NCBI GenBank assembly: GCA_963575745.1
Contig: CAUYUJ010003887.1
Span: 1 to 64,000, forward strand
DNA from: Prorocentrum cordatum
Lineage: Eukaryota; Sar; Dinophyceae; Prorocentrales; Prorocentraceae
Direction: 5' to 3'
DNA: 64,000 bases
The notes under the pieces are model-generated. The model saw nothing but the letters and a program-made list of their open reading frames with translations. It did not search any database and was not told the origin of the DNA. Below, piece after piece: positions 39,301-51,318 of this stretch. How positions within the stretch are numbered: the first letter of the stretch is position 1; each line of letters starts with the position of its first letter. The translations under genes were made by a program, and so were the position numbers.

Positions 39301-40660
39301 AGGCCCTGCTGAGCCCTGTTAAGCCCTGCAAAGGCCTGCTAAGCACTGCTAAGCCCTGCGGGCCGAGGGGCCTTGCTAAGCCCTGCTAAGCCCGGCTAGG
39401 CCTTGCGAAGCCCTGCCAAGCCCTGCTAAGCCTTGCTACGCCCTGTGCAAGGCCCTGCTAAGCCCTGCTAGTTAAGCCCTGCTAGGCAGGCCTGCTCAGC
39501 ACTGCTCAGCGCTGCTACGCCCTGCTATGGCCTGCTCGGCGTGGTCCGAGGTTGGTCCGAAGCAAAGCCCTGCGAAGTCCTGCTAAGCCCTGCGAAGCCC
39601 TGCTGAGCCCTGGTCCGAACGCGGTCCAAGGCTAAGCCCTGCTAAACCCTGCGAAGCCCTGCTAAGCCCTGCTAAGTCCAGCTAAGCCTTGTTAGCCCCT
39701 GCTAAGCCCTGCTAAGCCGTGCTAGGCCCTGCTAAGCCCTGCTCGGCCCTGCTTGGCCTTGCTCGGCCCTGCTAAGCTCTGCTAGGCCCTGCCAAGCCCT
39801 GCTGAGCCCTGCTAGGCCCTGCTAAGCCCTGCTAGGCGTGGGCCGGAGCGCGGTCCGAGGCGAAGCCCTTGTAAGCCCCGCTAAACCTTGCTAAGCCCTG
39901 TTGTGCCCTGCTAAGCCCTGCTCAGACCTGCTAAATAAGCCCTGCTGTGCCCTGCTAAAGCTTGCCAAACCCTGCCAAGCCCTGCTAAGCCCTGCCAGGC
40001 CCTGCACGGCCCTGCCAAGCCCTGCTGAGTTCTGGGAAGCCCTGCGAAGCTCTGCGAAGCCCTGCTAAGCCCTGCTAAGCCATGCTAAATCCTGCTGGGC
40101 CCTGCTAAGCCCTGCTACGCCCTGCGCAGGGCCCTGCCAAGCCGTGCTATTTAAGCCCTGGCAGGCAGGCCCTGCTCAGCCCTGCTACGCCCCGCGATGG
40201 CCTGCCAGGGGTGGTCCGAGCGCGCGTGGTCCGAGGCTAAGCCCTGCTAAGCCCTGCGAAGTCCTGCTAAGCTAAGCCCTGCTAAGCCCTGCTTGGCTTT
40301 GCTCGGCCCTGCTCAGCCCTGCTAGGCCCTGCTGAACCCTGCTGGGCCCTGCTGAGCCCTGCTAAGCCTTGCTAGGCGTGGGCCCGAGCGCGGTCCGAGG
40401 TTAAGCCCTGCTAGGCCTTGCTAAGCCTTGCTGAGCCCTGCTAAGCCCTGCTCAGGCCAGGTAAATGAGCCCTGCTGTGCCCCGCTAAGACCAGCCAAGC
40501 CCTGCCAAGCCCTGCTAAGCTCTGCGAAGCCCTGGTTAGCCTTGCTAGGCCCTGCACGGCCCCGCCATGTCAAGACTTGATATAGGCCCTGCTAAAGTCT
40601 GCTAAAGCCTGCTAAGCATTGCCAGACCCTGCCAAACCCTGGTAAGCCCTGATAAGCCAT
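39301..40660. repeat. 10-bp GCCCTGCTAA minisatellite, block 1
   Basis: More than 100 imperfect copies of AAGCCCTGCT head to tail. GC-rich interruptions containing GCGGTCCGAGG occur near 39545, 39620, 39850, 40215 and 40390. Confidence 0.95.
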
Positions 40661-41459
40661 GCTACCTGTTTTTGTTTTCCTCATAGGCTCCATGAGAACC
40701 GTCGCGGGCTGTCCTTGGGGTCCCTGGGCGTTTTCCCCTCCTTGTCCTCACCTTTCCTCATCCTTCTCCTCGCCTTCCTGTTCCCATGCGATTCCTCTCG
40801 CAATCCCCTTAGAGAACTCGATGTTCGTCGGCCGTCCTCGGAGGGGGTCCATCCGAGGGTAACGCCCCGCCCCGCACCGAGGCGTTACCTTAGCACCAGG
40901 CGGCGCGGAAATTCCAGAGAGCCCGAGGCGTGGACACAGAGCGAATCTGAATGTGAGTGAGTCTGAACATGAGTATCACAACGCCAATGATAAGCCAAGC
41001 AAGAAATATCTTAATAATACGAACCATCTACTGAGTAGTACCACGCTAGGAAGAAGGATCACGAGTTTTGAATGTGAGTGACTCTGAGCACAATGAGTCT
41101 GAATGTGAATGAGTCTGAGAAAAAAGATTCAGTCACAACCCAGGCACTGCTCCAGTCTCTGACCCACGACCCAGGCACTGCTCCGGTGTCTGACACACCA
41201 CCCAGGCACTTCTCAAGTCCCTGGCCCACAACTCAGGCACAACTCTGCTTTTCCTGTGTTGTCATATTGCTCCCTAGCTCCTCCTCCTCCGCCTCCTCCT
41301 CCTCCTCATCCTCATCCTCATCCTCATCCTCTTCTTTCTACGAGATTACACTTACATTCTCATTAAAGAAATAAACTTCCGTCGGCCTTCCAAGGGGGGA
41401 GCCCGCCCCAGGGCGCCCCCCCGCCCCGCGCCCCCGCGTGATCTTAGCACCCGCGGACC
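40661..41459. other. Unique segment splitting the minisatellite
   Basis: No gene recognised. GAATGTGAGTGAGTCTGA-like short repeats occur at 40945-41120, ACCCAGGCACT repeats at 41140-41240 and a TCC/TCA tract at 41278-41335. Confidence 0.5.
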
Positions 41460-42430
41460 CAGAAAGGCCTTGCTGGGCCCTGCAAGGCCTGGCTATGCCC
41501 TGCTAAGCCCTGCTATGCCCTGCGAAGCCCTGCTAAGCCTTGCTACGCCCTGCTGTGCCCTGATAAGCCATGTTAAGCCATGATATACCCTGCTTCGTCT
41601 TGCTATGACCTGCTAGGCCCTGCTAAGCCCTGCTAAGCCCTGCTACGCCCTGCTAAGCCCTGATAAGCACTGCTAACAGCTGCTAAGACCTGCTAAGCCG
41701 TGCAAAACCCTGCTCAGCCCTGCTAGGCCCTGCGCTGTTGGGCCCTAGAAGCCCTGCTGAGCCCTGCTGAGCCCTGCTAAGCCTTACTACGTCCTAGTAC
41801 GCCTTGCGACGTCCTGATAAGCCCTGCTAGGCCCTGCTGAACTCTGCTGGGCCCAGCAAAGCCCTGCAAAGCCCTGCTAAGCATTGCTAAGCCCAGACAA
41901 GCCTTGCTAAGCCCTGCTAAGCTCTCCGAAACCCTGCCAAGCCTTCCTGAGCCCTGCTAAGCCTTGCCGAGCCCTGCTAACCTTTGCTGAGCCCTGCTAA
42001 GTCCTGGTAGGCCCTGATCAGCCTTGCAAAGCCCTGCTAAGCTCTGCTAGGCCCTGCTGAGCCCTGCTAAGCCCTGTTCAACCTTGCTAAACTCTGGTCG
42101 GCAATGCTTAGCCCCCCTGCTTAGCCCTGCTTAGCCCTGCTAAGCCATGCTAAGTCCTGCTAAGCCCTGCTAAGCCCTGCTAAGCCCTGCCAGGCAATGC
42201 TGAGCCCTGCAAAGCCCTGCTAAGCCTTGCTATGCTAGGCCCTGCTAAGCCCTGCTAGGTCCTGCTATGCCCGACTATTCCCTGCTAGGCCCTGCTACCT
42301 GTAAGCCTTGCTAGGCCCTACTACCTGTAAGCCCTGCTAAATGTAAGCCCTGCTGAGAGCTGCTGAGCTCTGCTAAGGGCCCTGCTACGCACCTCTGCTA
42401 ACCCCTGCTAACCTCTGCTGAGCACTGCTA
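41460..42430. repeat. 10-bp GCCCTGCTAA minisatellite, block 2
   Basis: About 95 further copies of the same unit as block 1. Confidence 0.95.
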
Positions 42431-42859
42431 GGCTCTGCGAAGCCCTAGCTAGGCCCCGAGCCCCCGCAGCCAGGCCCTCCGGTGTTAAGGCCCAGTAAAG
42501 CGACCGGCGTGCTGACCCCCCCCCCCCCGCGACAGGAGGTGCGTCGCGCATTCGTCGCCCCTGCGTCGGCCGCCGAAAAGGCCAGCCGCCCTCTCGAACG
42601 TGCACGTCGCCCTCGCAAGGGGGCACTCTGGTGAGTGCGTCGCCAGCGCGGCGGACACCCACGGGGCGGATCGCACGCGCGTCGCCCTCTCCACGGCCGC
42701 TTAAAAAGGCTGGTCGCCTTCGGGAAAAAATAAAGTCGCCCACGCTGCGGCCCTCTCGGCGAGAAGAATGCGGCCGCTGGGCTACCTCGGCAGATCAGCA
42801 AATCCCCCTAAGATTACAAATGCAGCGACGCTGCTGAACGCAGCCCGGCGATAGGCCAG
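42431..42859. other. Region without recognised features
   Basis: C run at about 42518-42530; frames open on the minus strand only through composition. Confidence 0.35.
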
Positions 42860-43190
42860 CAAGTCCCCCCAGCCGCCGCCACAGCCGCCGCAACCGCCGC
42901 CAGCGCCAAAACTACCGCCGCCACGATCACCACAGACGGATGCGACCGCAACCACATCCACCGCGACGATTACGACCAACACCATTTACCGCCGTCATCA
43001 CCACCACGACCACCACGCTTCTCGCGACCACCACAACGACCGACACCAGCACGATCACCGACGTGACCACCACCAGCCCGCCCACCACCAGCGGCACGAC
43101 CGCCGCCAACGCGACCAAGGCGACGAACGCGACCACGACCATGATCACCAACATGACCATTACAGAAGCACCCGCCCAATCCGCCCCCCC
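42860..43190 (+). repeat. ACC/ACG-rich imperfect repeat, Thr-rich frame
   Basis: Imperfect ACC-type repeat. The + frame from 42940 is Thr-rich, then Pro-rich, then has a short Leu-rich run and RRRR. It could be read as a mucin-like membrane protein, but the hydrophobic run is too short and the repeat explains the composition. I do not call a gene. Confidence 0.5.
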
Positions 43191-43699
43191 CCCCCCCTAC
43201 GCCTGCCGGGCCGCCCTTGCCGCCGCGCCCGCCTCGCGCCCCTGCCCCTCCCCCCTCCTTCTCCTCGTAATCTTCCTCCTCCACCGCCGGCGGCGGGGCC
43301 GTTCGCGGAAGGCGGGGGCGCCGCTCGCGGCGACGCGCCGCGGCCGTGGAAGGGGGGCCGAAGGAGAAAAGAAAATGAAGGGGGGCACGGGGTGGCAAGG
43401 GAAAAAAAAACAAAGACGAGAGAGGAGGGGGGAGGGACTGACAGAGGGAGGCCGGTAGAAAGGAGGAAGAGAAGGGGAGGAGAGAGGGGGGCGAGGCAGG
43501 AGAGAGGACGAAGGAGGAGGAATGACAAAAGAGGAGGGACGACGAGGAAGGAAAAGGGAAATAACAGGGGCAAGCACCGCCCTTCCTGGCGCAATGGAGG
43601 GCGCAGCCGCCGCCACTTGTGAACAGCGCAAGCACGGCGGGCCGACGGCCGTTGCGCATTGCTGCTCGGAGAAATGCCAGGGGCGGGCAAAGTCGCGAC
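43191..43699. other. Purine-rich and GC-rich spacer
   Basis: AG-rich from 43370 to 43560; nothing recognised. Confidence 0.4.
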
Positions 43700-43960
43700 T
43701 GCGTCGCGCATGCGTCGCGCGTGCGTCGCGCGTGCGTCGCGCGTGCGTCGCGCGTGCGTCGCGCGTGCGTCGCGCGCGTGGCGCGTGCGTCGCGCGTGCG
43801 TCGCGCGGGTCGATCGTGCGTCGCGCGCTGGCAGGGGTGCGTCGCGCGCGGGTCGGGGTGCGTCGCGCGCGCGTCGCGCGCGCGTCGCGCGTGCGTCGCG
43901 CGGGCGTCGCTCGGGTCGTTCGCGCGTCGCGCGCAGGTCGCGCGCGAATCGCTCGCAGGG
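43700..43960. repeat. 11-bp TGCGTCGCGCG minisatellite
   Basis: About 22-24 copies, first perfect and then degenerate (GGTCG and GGGTCG variants). Very CpG-rich. Confidence 0.92.
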
Positions 43961-45304
43961 CGCCGTGGACTCCTGACGGCATGTGAACTGCACGGCCCGC
44001 TGGCGAAACAATCAAGGGATGCGCGCGGCAATCGTAGAAATAGCGAGACACGCACGTGAAAACTACGAACGCGAGGAGACCAAGAGACGACATGGAGATG
44101 CAGCGCGCACGGACTAATCCATTTCAAGCGCACGCCCCGTCAGATGTTGAACATCGGTCCGTCGCTGCAGCAATGTGGCGACGTCTCGCCCGCCGATGCA
44201 TTGGGGGGGAAAAAGAGGATGGAAGTGAGGCGAGGGAAGGGCGGGCGGAAACGGGAACGGACGGGCGAGGAGGGGGCGCGCGGGGGCGGCGCAGCGGCGG
44301 CGGGAGCGATGGAAGGCGATCGAAAGGGGGGCGGCGGGAGCGAGGAGGGCGAGAAGAAGTTCCAGGAGGGTGGAAGGACAACGGGGGGCGAGTAGGGAGG
44401 CGGACAGGACGGCAGCCTGACACAGAAGAACTGAATACAAATTTCGCAAACGGGACAAAACGCGCAGCGCGTTGGACGAGGGGAAGAGGAAGGAAGAGGG
44501 GGGGGGCAGGAAGATTGGAGCGAAACGACATGGGGGTGCGGGGCGCGATGCGACGGGGCGAAGTGGCGCCGCGTCGCGCGACGTGACGTCACCCCACCGC
44601 GGCGCGACACGCACAGCCCCCAATCAACCCGAGGCGTCTTCGTCCTCAGCAACGGTTGGCGCCCCCGACAATGAGCACCGGCAAATCCTCTTGCGCCGAA
44701 GTGGGAACAGAACGCGTTGGTGGACCGTCGAACTAGGAGTGCGCCGCGACCGCCACAATGGCTGCTGGTGCACGGGCGTCGGAAACCTATATATCGCCAG
44801 AGCAATTCCGAAGTCGCGCCATATGTCGCCCATGCACTCTGGGAGGCCGGGATTCGGGACAGAGACGCAAACCAGGGCCGGCGCACGGGCGGCGCTCGGG
44901 CGACGCACTGAACGAAAACTTGAAGGGGGGGGGGGGTCGCTTCACTGGGCCTTAACACCCTCCGGTGCGGCCATAGCAATCCAGGGTGCGGGGGCGTTGT
45001 AATCCACCGGAAAGGGGGGGAGTCTTAAAGGTTAAAAAGATGCAAATCCGCCGACCCTGTCGGCGTGTGTGAAGGGCTTCTTCGTTCGACTCGTCGTTTC
45101 CGTCGTCTCCGGTCTCCCCCTCCCAGGGCTCTCCTCCTCAAGCGCGCTACCCAAAGCGAAATCAAACGACGTCCTAGTGGAGTCGAGGGGAAGCCCCTTC
45201 CCTTTGATCCCTTCCCCGCAGGGGGGAGGGGGAGGGGGGGGGGGTCCCGGGGCAGATACGACGCCCGCCGGGGCGCACTTTCCTCGAGCGGGCACGCACG
45301 GGAT
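43961..45304. other. Region without recognised features
   Basis: Purine-rich near 44200-44520. Several frames are open through composition; no gene supported. Confidence 0.35.
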
Positions 45305-46058
45305 GCACTTCCTCCTCCTCCTGGTCCTCCTCCTCCTCCTCCTTTTCCTCCTCCTCCTCCTCCTCCTTTTCCTCTCCTCCTTCTCCTCCTCCTCCTCCTC
45401 CTCCTCCCGCAGAGGCGTCCCAGGAGCGGGCCCCGAGTCAAAATACCACCCCCCTAGGGCGCATTTTCCTCGAGCGGGCCGCCCGAGATGCACTTCTTCC
45501 TCTTCCGGGAGCACGTCCCAAGTCAGAATATCACACTCCCGGGGCGCATTTTCTTCGAGCGGGCACAGAAAGGATGCACTTCCTCCTCCTCTTCCTCCTC
45601 CTCCTGCTCCTCCTCCTGCTCCTCCTCCTCCTCCCCTGTCCTCTCCTGCTCCTCCTCCTCATCCTCCCTGTCCTCCTCCTCCTCCTCCTCCTCCTCTCCT
45701 CCTCCGTCCTCCTCCCCCTCTCCTCCCTCCTCCCCTCCTCCTCTCTTTTCTTCTTCCTCCTCCTCCTCCTCCTCCTCCTCCTCCCCTCCTCCTCCTCCTC
45801 CTCCTCTCCTCCCTCCTCCTCCTCCTCCTCCTCTCTCCTCCTCCTCTCCTACTCCTCATCCTCCTCCTCCTCCTCCTCCCCTCCTCTCTCCTCCTCCTCC
45901 TCCTCTCCTCCTCTCCTCCTCTTCCTCCTCCTCCTCCTCCTCCTCCTCCTACTCCTCCTCCTCCTCCTCCTCCTCCTCCTCACCTTCCTCCACTCCTCCT
46001 CCTCCTCATCCTCCCCTCCTCCTCCTCCTCCTCCTCCTCCTCCTCCTCCTCCCACTCC
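45305..46058. repeat. TCC trinucleotide array, interrupted
   Basis: About 750 bp of TCC/CTC, broken at 45412-45585. The break contains two GGGCGCATTTTC-type direct repeats with CGAGCGGGC and AGATGCACTTC. Confidence 0.92.
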
Positions 46059-47129
46059 TAGACTTTTCGATCAGGGTCGGCGGCACCGGCCGTCAGGCCT
46101 CTCCAATAACAGGATTCCCTATATGTTCCCATATGTTCCTGGGAGTCGAAAATTAATTTTGTCTGTGTGTTTCTTTCCCTCCTGAATTTAGGGGGCAACG
46201 ATAGGGGTGGATCCCACAAAAGACGTGCGCGCCAAACCATGTACATGAATACGGCCCCTCGATCCGCGAGACCGTCCGCGTGATACGAACATTCGCGCAA
46301 GGCACACTCTCGAAACCAGCGTGGATTCATGTACGTGTACGTCCTTCTTTCGCTCCTGGAGGGAGCACAGGCATGCATCGACCTGGAATCGGCGGAACGC
46401 GGCCGATAGATCGGCGATAGGCCCCCGGGTCTATCGGACCCCTATCGGCGATGAATGGGCGATTCGGAGTCGATGCATCCCCCCCTATGCATATCCCCCC
46501 CTATCGTTGCCCCTGAGTTGGGAGGCAACTCCAGGGAGGTCTTCGCTGGAACGAGCAAGGGCGATGGAGCCCGATTCGAGGGCCACTTTGCCGGATCGAG
46601 CCAGATCAAGCCCGGGATCCAGCCAGATTCAGCGGGATGAAGCGGGATTACGCGGGAGTCCGCCGAAGGAAAGCACGACTAGCTCAGATTAAGCTGGCCA
46701 TGGACCGCAAAAAAATACCAGCGCCGAAACAGAATCCAATCTCCCAGGGGGTGCATCCCAGAGGGGGGGAAGTCTCTCGCGTGCAAAAACCGTCGCCACG
46801 AGGAGTGCGCTCAGGCGGCCTCGAGGCACCGAAAGCCGGTGTGTTGCAAGGCTACTAAGCGAGCGGCCAGCGCGAGCCGCCGAAGAGGGGGACCCTGAGA
46901 TCCGGGGGGCTGCACTTGTTTGGCACCCGTCTTTTGCGCTCGGGCTCGGGCCCCGGGACCCTCACAGGTCGAGCCGGCTCGGAGAATGACGCGGACAAAC
47001 CGGGTCTACGTAGGGCAGTGGTTGTGATCTTCACGGTGCTGCGATTGTTGCGCGACGTCGAATCTCAGGCGAGGAGAAGGGAATGGGAGGAGAAAAAGAT
47101 CAGGATTGTGGTGAAAAAACGATGTTAGT
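46059..47129. other. Region with dispersed repeat segments
   Basis: 46077-46112 matches the 28.6-kb insertion. 46190-46230 matches 39026-39062, and 46491-46510 holds an inverted short copy. 46535-46655 resembles 14903-15045. No gene. Confidence 0.5.
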
Positions 47130-47205
47130 GACGATGGTGGTGACGATGATGACGATCATGACGACGACGACGACGACGATGATGAGGAGGACGATGAAAG
47201 CTTGA
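47130..47205. repeat. GAC/GAT tract
   Basis: About 75 bp of GAC/GAT trinucleotides. Confidence 0.9.
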
Positions 47206-48262
47206 TGGTCGTGGCGGTTGTGAAGCTCTCCCCAGGGCGGCCCCGATTCGAGCCAACAACACACACACACTCACATTCTTTCCTACAGCGGCGAAGTGGC
47301 GACGCCGTCGCGATGCGCTATTCCCAGGTCACGCATTGGCGAGTTTCCACCTGGCGTGGCAAATGGGTGGCCTGGATGGAAGGCTGCAACGGGCTGGCAC
47401 GTTCGGCGACCTGGCCCAACCCGAAAACCTAAACCATGAAGTCCCAAAGAACTAAACCCAAAACTCAAAACCCTAAAGGGCAAACACACAGTTAAAACAA
47501 GGCAGGGGGGCCCAAAACAAGCTAGAGGGCCCGCGCGACATGGGACGGCGCGGCTCCGAGGGCCTCGAGAGGATCTCTCGAGCGGGGGCGGAAGGGCAAG
47601 AAGAGAAGTGGAATGGGGTAGAATTGGATTAGCTAGTTGCCATCCTTGCGGCAGGACGAGGAGAAAAAGAAGCAACGGCATCAGGTCCCAGACCTGCAGG
47701 CGTCGCGAAAGATCACGACGCATGCTGCTCACGACGCCCGGTGCTCTATTATCATTTGGGCGACCAAGAAGGGAGACATTTGCGGGACCTTGGATCCGCG
47801 AAAAACGACCCGCGACGAGAACCCAAACTGCCTTTATATACTTTCTGGTAACGGCCGGTACCCGGAGGCGGAGGGGGCGGGTAACGTTAACGCTTGGGCG
47901 GGGTGGGGCACGTCGGGGTGGGGGTGCGCTGCGATCGCCATGGTATGGGCGCGAATACCAGCATGTGGGAGGGTCCAGGCGAAAATGAGACGCACTGCAA
48001 CCGCACTGTGACAAATTCCAACATGTTGGTACCAAATCCAATCACACCGGTACCAATTCCAAACGCTTTGGCTGCTCCTTAGAGATTCCCTACAAATTCC
48101 TTAGAGATTTTTCTGACATTCCTATGCGACCTTTCCTGACATGGACGGGAGGCGCGAAAAAGCGTTGAGTTGCGCAAGAACGTACAGCATCCCCACAATC
48201 AGATGCATTGTACGCGAGCTCTCCGAACGTTCAAAACGGATACCAACGGTCAGCGTTGTCTA
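47206..48262. other. Region with a telomere-like degenerate stretch
   Basis: 47420-47475 is rich in CTAAAC, AAACCC and CCCTAAA words. Otherwise nothing recognised. Confidence 0.4.
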
Positions 48263-48486
48263 ATTCGGCGTTTCGACATTGGGCGGAAGGGGGGGGGACC
48301 TGGCTCCAGACCTCTGCTTAGTGCGGCTGTTTGGAACCTGGCGTACCTGCTTAGTGCGGCTGTTTGGATGGGGGAGGCTTCCCCTGCTCGAAACAGGCGC
48401 CCAAAACAGACAAGATCTACTCCATGGAGAGGGGGGAGGGATTGCGATGGCCCGCGCCGATCGGCAAAACAATGAATAAAAGAACG
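48263..48486 (+). repeat. Dispersed repeat, copy 2
   Basis: Homologous to 16862-17058 from ATTCGGCGTTTCGACATTG to GATCGGCAAAACAATGAAT. An internal CTGCTTAGTGCGGCTGTTTGG block is duplicated in this copy. Confidence 0.8.
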
Positions 48487-48589
48487 AATCACATGCATAC
48501 ACGCTGCCCGAACGTTCACAAGCTTGTTTCTGAGAATCATCTCTCTCCTCTGTGCACCTCCAGGTTCCTCCTTCCTGCGCTTTCCAGTA

Positions 48590-49230
48590 CACTAACGCTA
48601 CAGACCCTACCAACCCCACAGACCCTAACCCTACAGACCCTTCCCCTACAGACCATGACCCTACAGACCCTCACCCTGCAAATCCTAACCTTACAGGCCC
48701 TGACCCTACAGACGGTAGCCCTAGAGACCCTAACCCTACAGACCCTAACCCAGCAGACTCGAACCCGACAAACTACATACCCTAGCCCTACTAACCCTGC
48801 AGACCGTACTCTTACAAGCCCTAACCCTACAGACCATAACCCTACAGACAATAGCCCTGCAGACCGTATCCCTACAGACCATGACCCTACAGACCCTGAC
48901 CGTACAAGTCCTAACCCTACAGACCCTGACTCTACAGACAATAGCCCTACAGACCCTAACCCTACAGATCCTAACCCGGCTAACCCTACATACCCTAACC
49001 CTGCAGACTCTAACGCTACAGACCCTAACCCAGAGAACTCTAGCCCTACAGACACTTCCCCTACAGACCCTACTAACCCTACAGACCCGACCCATACAGA
49101 CCGTACTAACCATACAGACCCTGATTCTGCAGACTCTGACCCCACAGACCCTAACCCTGCAGACCCTCACCCTACAGACCTTAATCTTACAGACCCAACT
49201 AGCCCTACAGACCCTACAGACCCTAACCTA
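48590..49230. repeat. 15-bp CCTACAGACCCTAAC minisatellite
   Basis: About 40 imperfect copies. Open frames across it encode TDPNP or LQTLT pentapeptide repeats in step with the 15-bp unit and are not taken as genes. Confidence 0.92.
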
Positions 49231-49659
49231 CATCGGCATGTCCATTATGAGAAGATATCTCAAACAAGCTATTGGCGCATCCCATTGGTTCGAGGATGTC
49301 TCACGCGAAACGGCAATCTCTGAAGTTCCGAAGATTAGGCAAGCGAATTCAATATCCCCATAGTCCGAGAACATCTCGGGCGGATCGTTCATGTTTTGCA
49401 TCAGGCGTCTTCAGGTACGCCCCAAAGGTCGCGATTTGGAGAGGATGTTTCAGGCGAAACACTCATTGTCCAAACCTTTTCCTGACATGAACAGGAAGCG
49501 CGTGAAAGTAAAGAAATGCGCAAGGACTTACAGCATCATGGCGGTCGAATGTAATATCGACGAGCTCTCCGAACGCTCACAAGAGACACGTATGGACACG
49601 CCGCCCCCCGAAGGTTCACAAGCAGATCCCCCGGATGATCTTCCTCACCTCTCCGCATG
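49231..49659. other. Region without recognised features
   Basis: Nothing recognised. Confidence 0.4.
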
Positions 49660-49975
49660 AGGAGGACGACGGCGAAGACGACGACCGGGGGAGGAGGGGC
49701 AGGGGGAGGGGGAGGAAAGAGAAGAGGAGGAGGAGCAGCAGCAGCAGCAGCAGGAGAAGAGGATGAGGAGGGGAGCGGAAGGAGGACGAGGAAGGGGAGG
49801 AACGGGAGCAGGAGGAGGGGGAGGAAGAGGGCTACGAGGAGGAGGAGGAGGAGGAGGAAGGAGAAGGAGGAAGAAGCGAATCAGGAGAAAGGAGAAGAGG
49901 ACGAGGAGGAGGAAGAACACGAGGAGGAGGAGGGGAAGGAGGAGGAGGAGGAAGACGAGGAGGAGACCAGATGGT
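49660..49975. repeat. GGA/GAG array, interrupted
   Basis: About 315 bp, with an AGC run at 49733-49752. Confidence 0.9.
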
Positions 49976-50195
49976 TTAGAGGGCCAGTTCGAAGGCACTG
50001 CTTAGGGGCAAACACGCTCAGCATGATCCGTTGGTGGTCTCCGGAATCTCAGTAGTATGAAGTGATAGGCCCTCTTACACCTAAGGATGCTGCTTGATAT
50101 GGGGTGTTACTCCGTACACTCCTACGCGTGCTTGCTCGAGCCTCCCGGAGGCCCGTTGCACTGTCTCCCTTGCTCAAGCCCCGTCAAGAACTAGC

Positions 50196-50223
50196 CTGAA
50201 GGAACGAACGAACGAACGAACGA
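50196..50223. repeat. GAAC tetranucleotide repeat
   Basis: About six GAAC/CGAA units. Confidence 0.9.
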
Positions 50224-50378
50224 GGAAGGAACTTGAGATCCGACGTTGCAAAACAAATGCGGTATTGCAAAAGATCACGACCGAAGCCCTCGACCCCATC
50301 TTTCCGCAGCACGCTTCGAGTCGGATCGATCCGAAACCAAACGAAAACGCCCAATGAGAAAAATGCAACGCCGGGATA

Positions 50379-51029
50379 TCAGGGGAAGGGAGGGCAACCC
50401 ACACTGAACGGATGTCTTGGATCGGCGCTGGACCCCCTCCCTGCCGCGCGGAGCGCGCCACGGGCGGCGACGGAGGCGCCGCCTAGGGGGGGGGGGGGGC
50501 AGTGCCGACCCAAGAAAGTCGCGCGGAGCTCGAGAAGCACGAAAGACTTTGCAAACGCTTCCGCCTCGCCGGAGAAGCTTGTCTTGCTTGCTTGTGAAGT
50601 TTGTTTTTGTGTTGTAGGAGGAGAAGAGACGGGGAGCGCATGACCACCGAGTCCAACTACTGCGTGGCTGGCACAGTAACTTGACGCAGAAGATCGCAAG
50701 GCAAAACACATGAGGTCGCTGTGTACGAGCCGCCCTGCCATCAGAAAACTCATGCGGTAAACTGCAGTCTGCGGAAAAGCCAGTCTTACACCGCCTTGTT
50801 TCGTCGGCTGGAGAGCAGGGGCGAGTCGGCGGCGAGCCCCAGGGGGCAGTGGGAAGGGGCGGGCCTTCTCAGAAGGCTCGGCAGCCCCTCGCCCTTGTGA
50901 GAGGCTTTCTGAGCCGTCCCGGCCGACGCAGAAAACGTCGCAGCAGGCGCGAGGCCTTCTGAGAAGCCCCGCCGCCTCCTGAGCCTCGGAGAGGGCCTCC
51001 TTCTCACTTCCCCCCTCGTTCGCCGCCAA
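50379..51029 (-). CDS. Weak ORF, hypothetical
   Basis: A 216-codon minus-strand frame starting MAANEGGSEKEALSEAQEA. The N-terminal third is protein-like, but the rest is Pro/Gly/Arg-rich and overlaps the dispersed segment at 50429-50493. In DNA of this GC content such a frame can be chance. Confidence 0.15.
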   Translation of the reverse strand: MAANEGGSEKEALSEAQEAAGLLRRPRACCDVFCVGRDGSESLSQGRGAAEPSEKARPFPLPPGARRRLAPALQPTKQGGVRLAFPQTAVYRMSFLMAGRLVHSDLMCFALRSSASSYCASHAVVGLGGHALPVSSPPTTQKQTSQASKTSFSGEAEAFAKSFVLLELRATFLGRHCPPPPLGGASVAARGALRAAGRGSSADPRHPFSVGCPPFP

Positions 51030-51318
51030 AGCAGGGAAGAGCGGAGAGGGGGGGGGGGGGCCCGGCCTGCACCACCGCCCCGCGCCTTAGGCCCTGGACG
51101 GAGCCCAGGCGCGCGGCGCCGTCGCTCAGCGGGCGGCCGCAACAGTACAGCCTGGGCGCTCCTCGCGGGCGGCCGCCGAGCTTCGGGGAGCGCCAGCCGC
51201 TCGCCACCACGCGTTCCTCCTCCTCCTCCTCCGCCTCCTCCTCCGCCTCCTCCTCCGCCTCCTTCTCCTTTTCCTTTTCCTTCTCGATCTCATTATCCTT
51301 CTCCTGCTCCTTGTCGCA

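Noticed and set aside
42940-43458. Thr-rich ORF with a Leu run and Arg cluster, resembling a mucin-like membrane protein
   Set aside because: It is explained by ACC/ACG repeat composition. The hydrophobic run is only about nine residues, and the frame continues into purine-rich low complexity.
48364-49323. 319-codon ORF with TDPNP repeats
   Set aside because: The pentapeptide follows directly from the 15-bp minisatellite; the flanks are unrelated.
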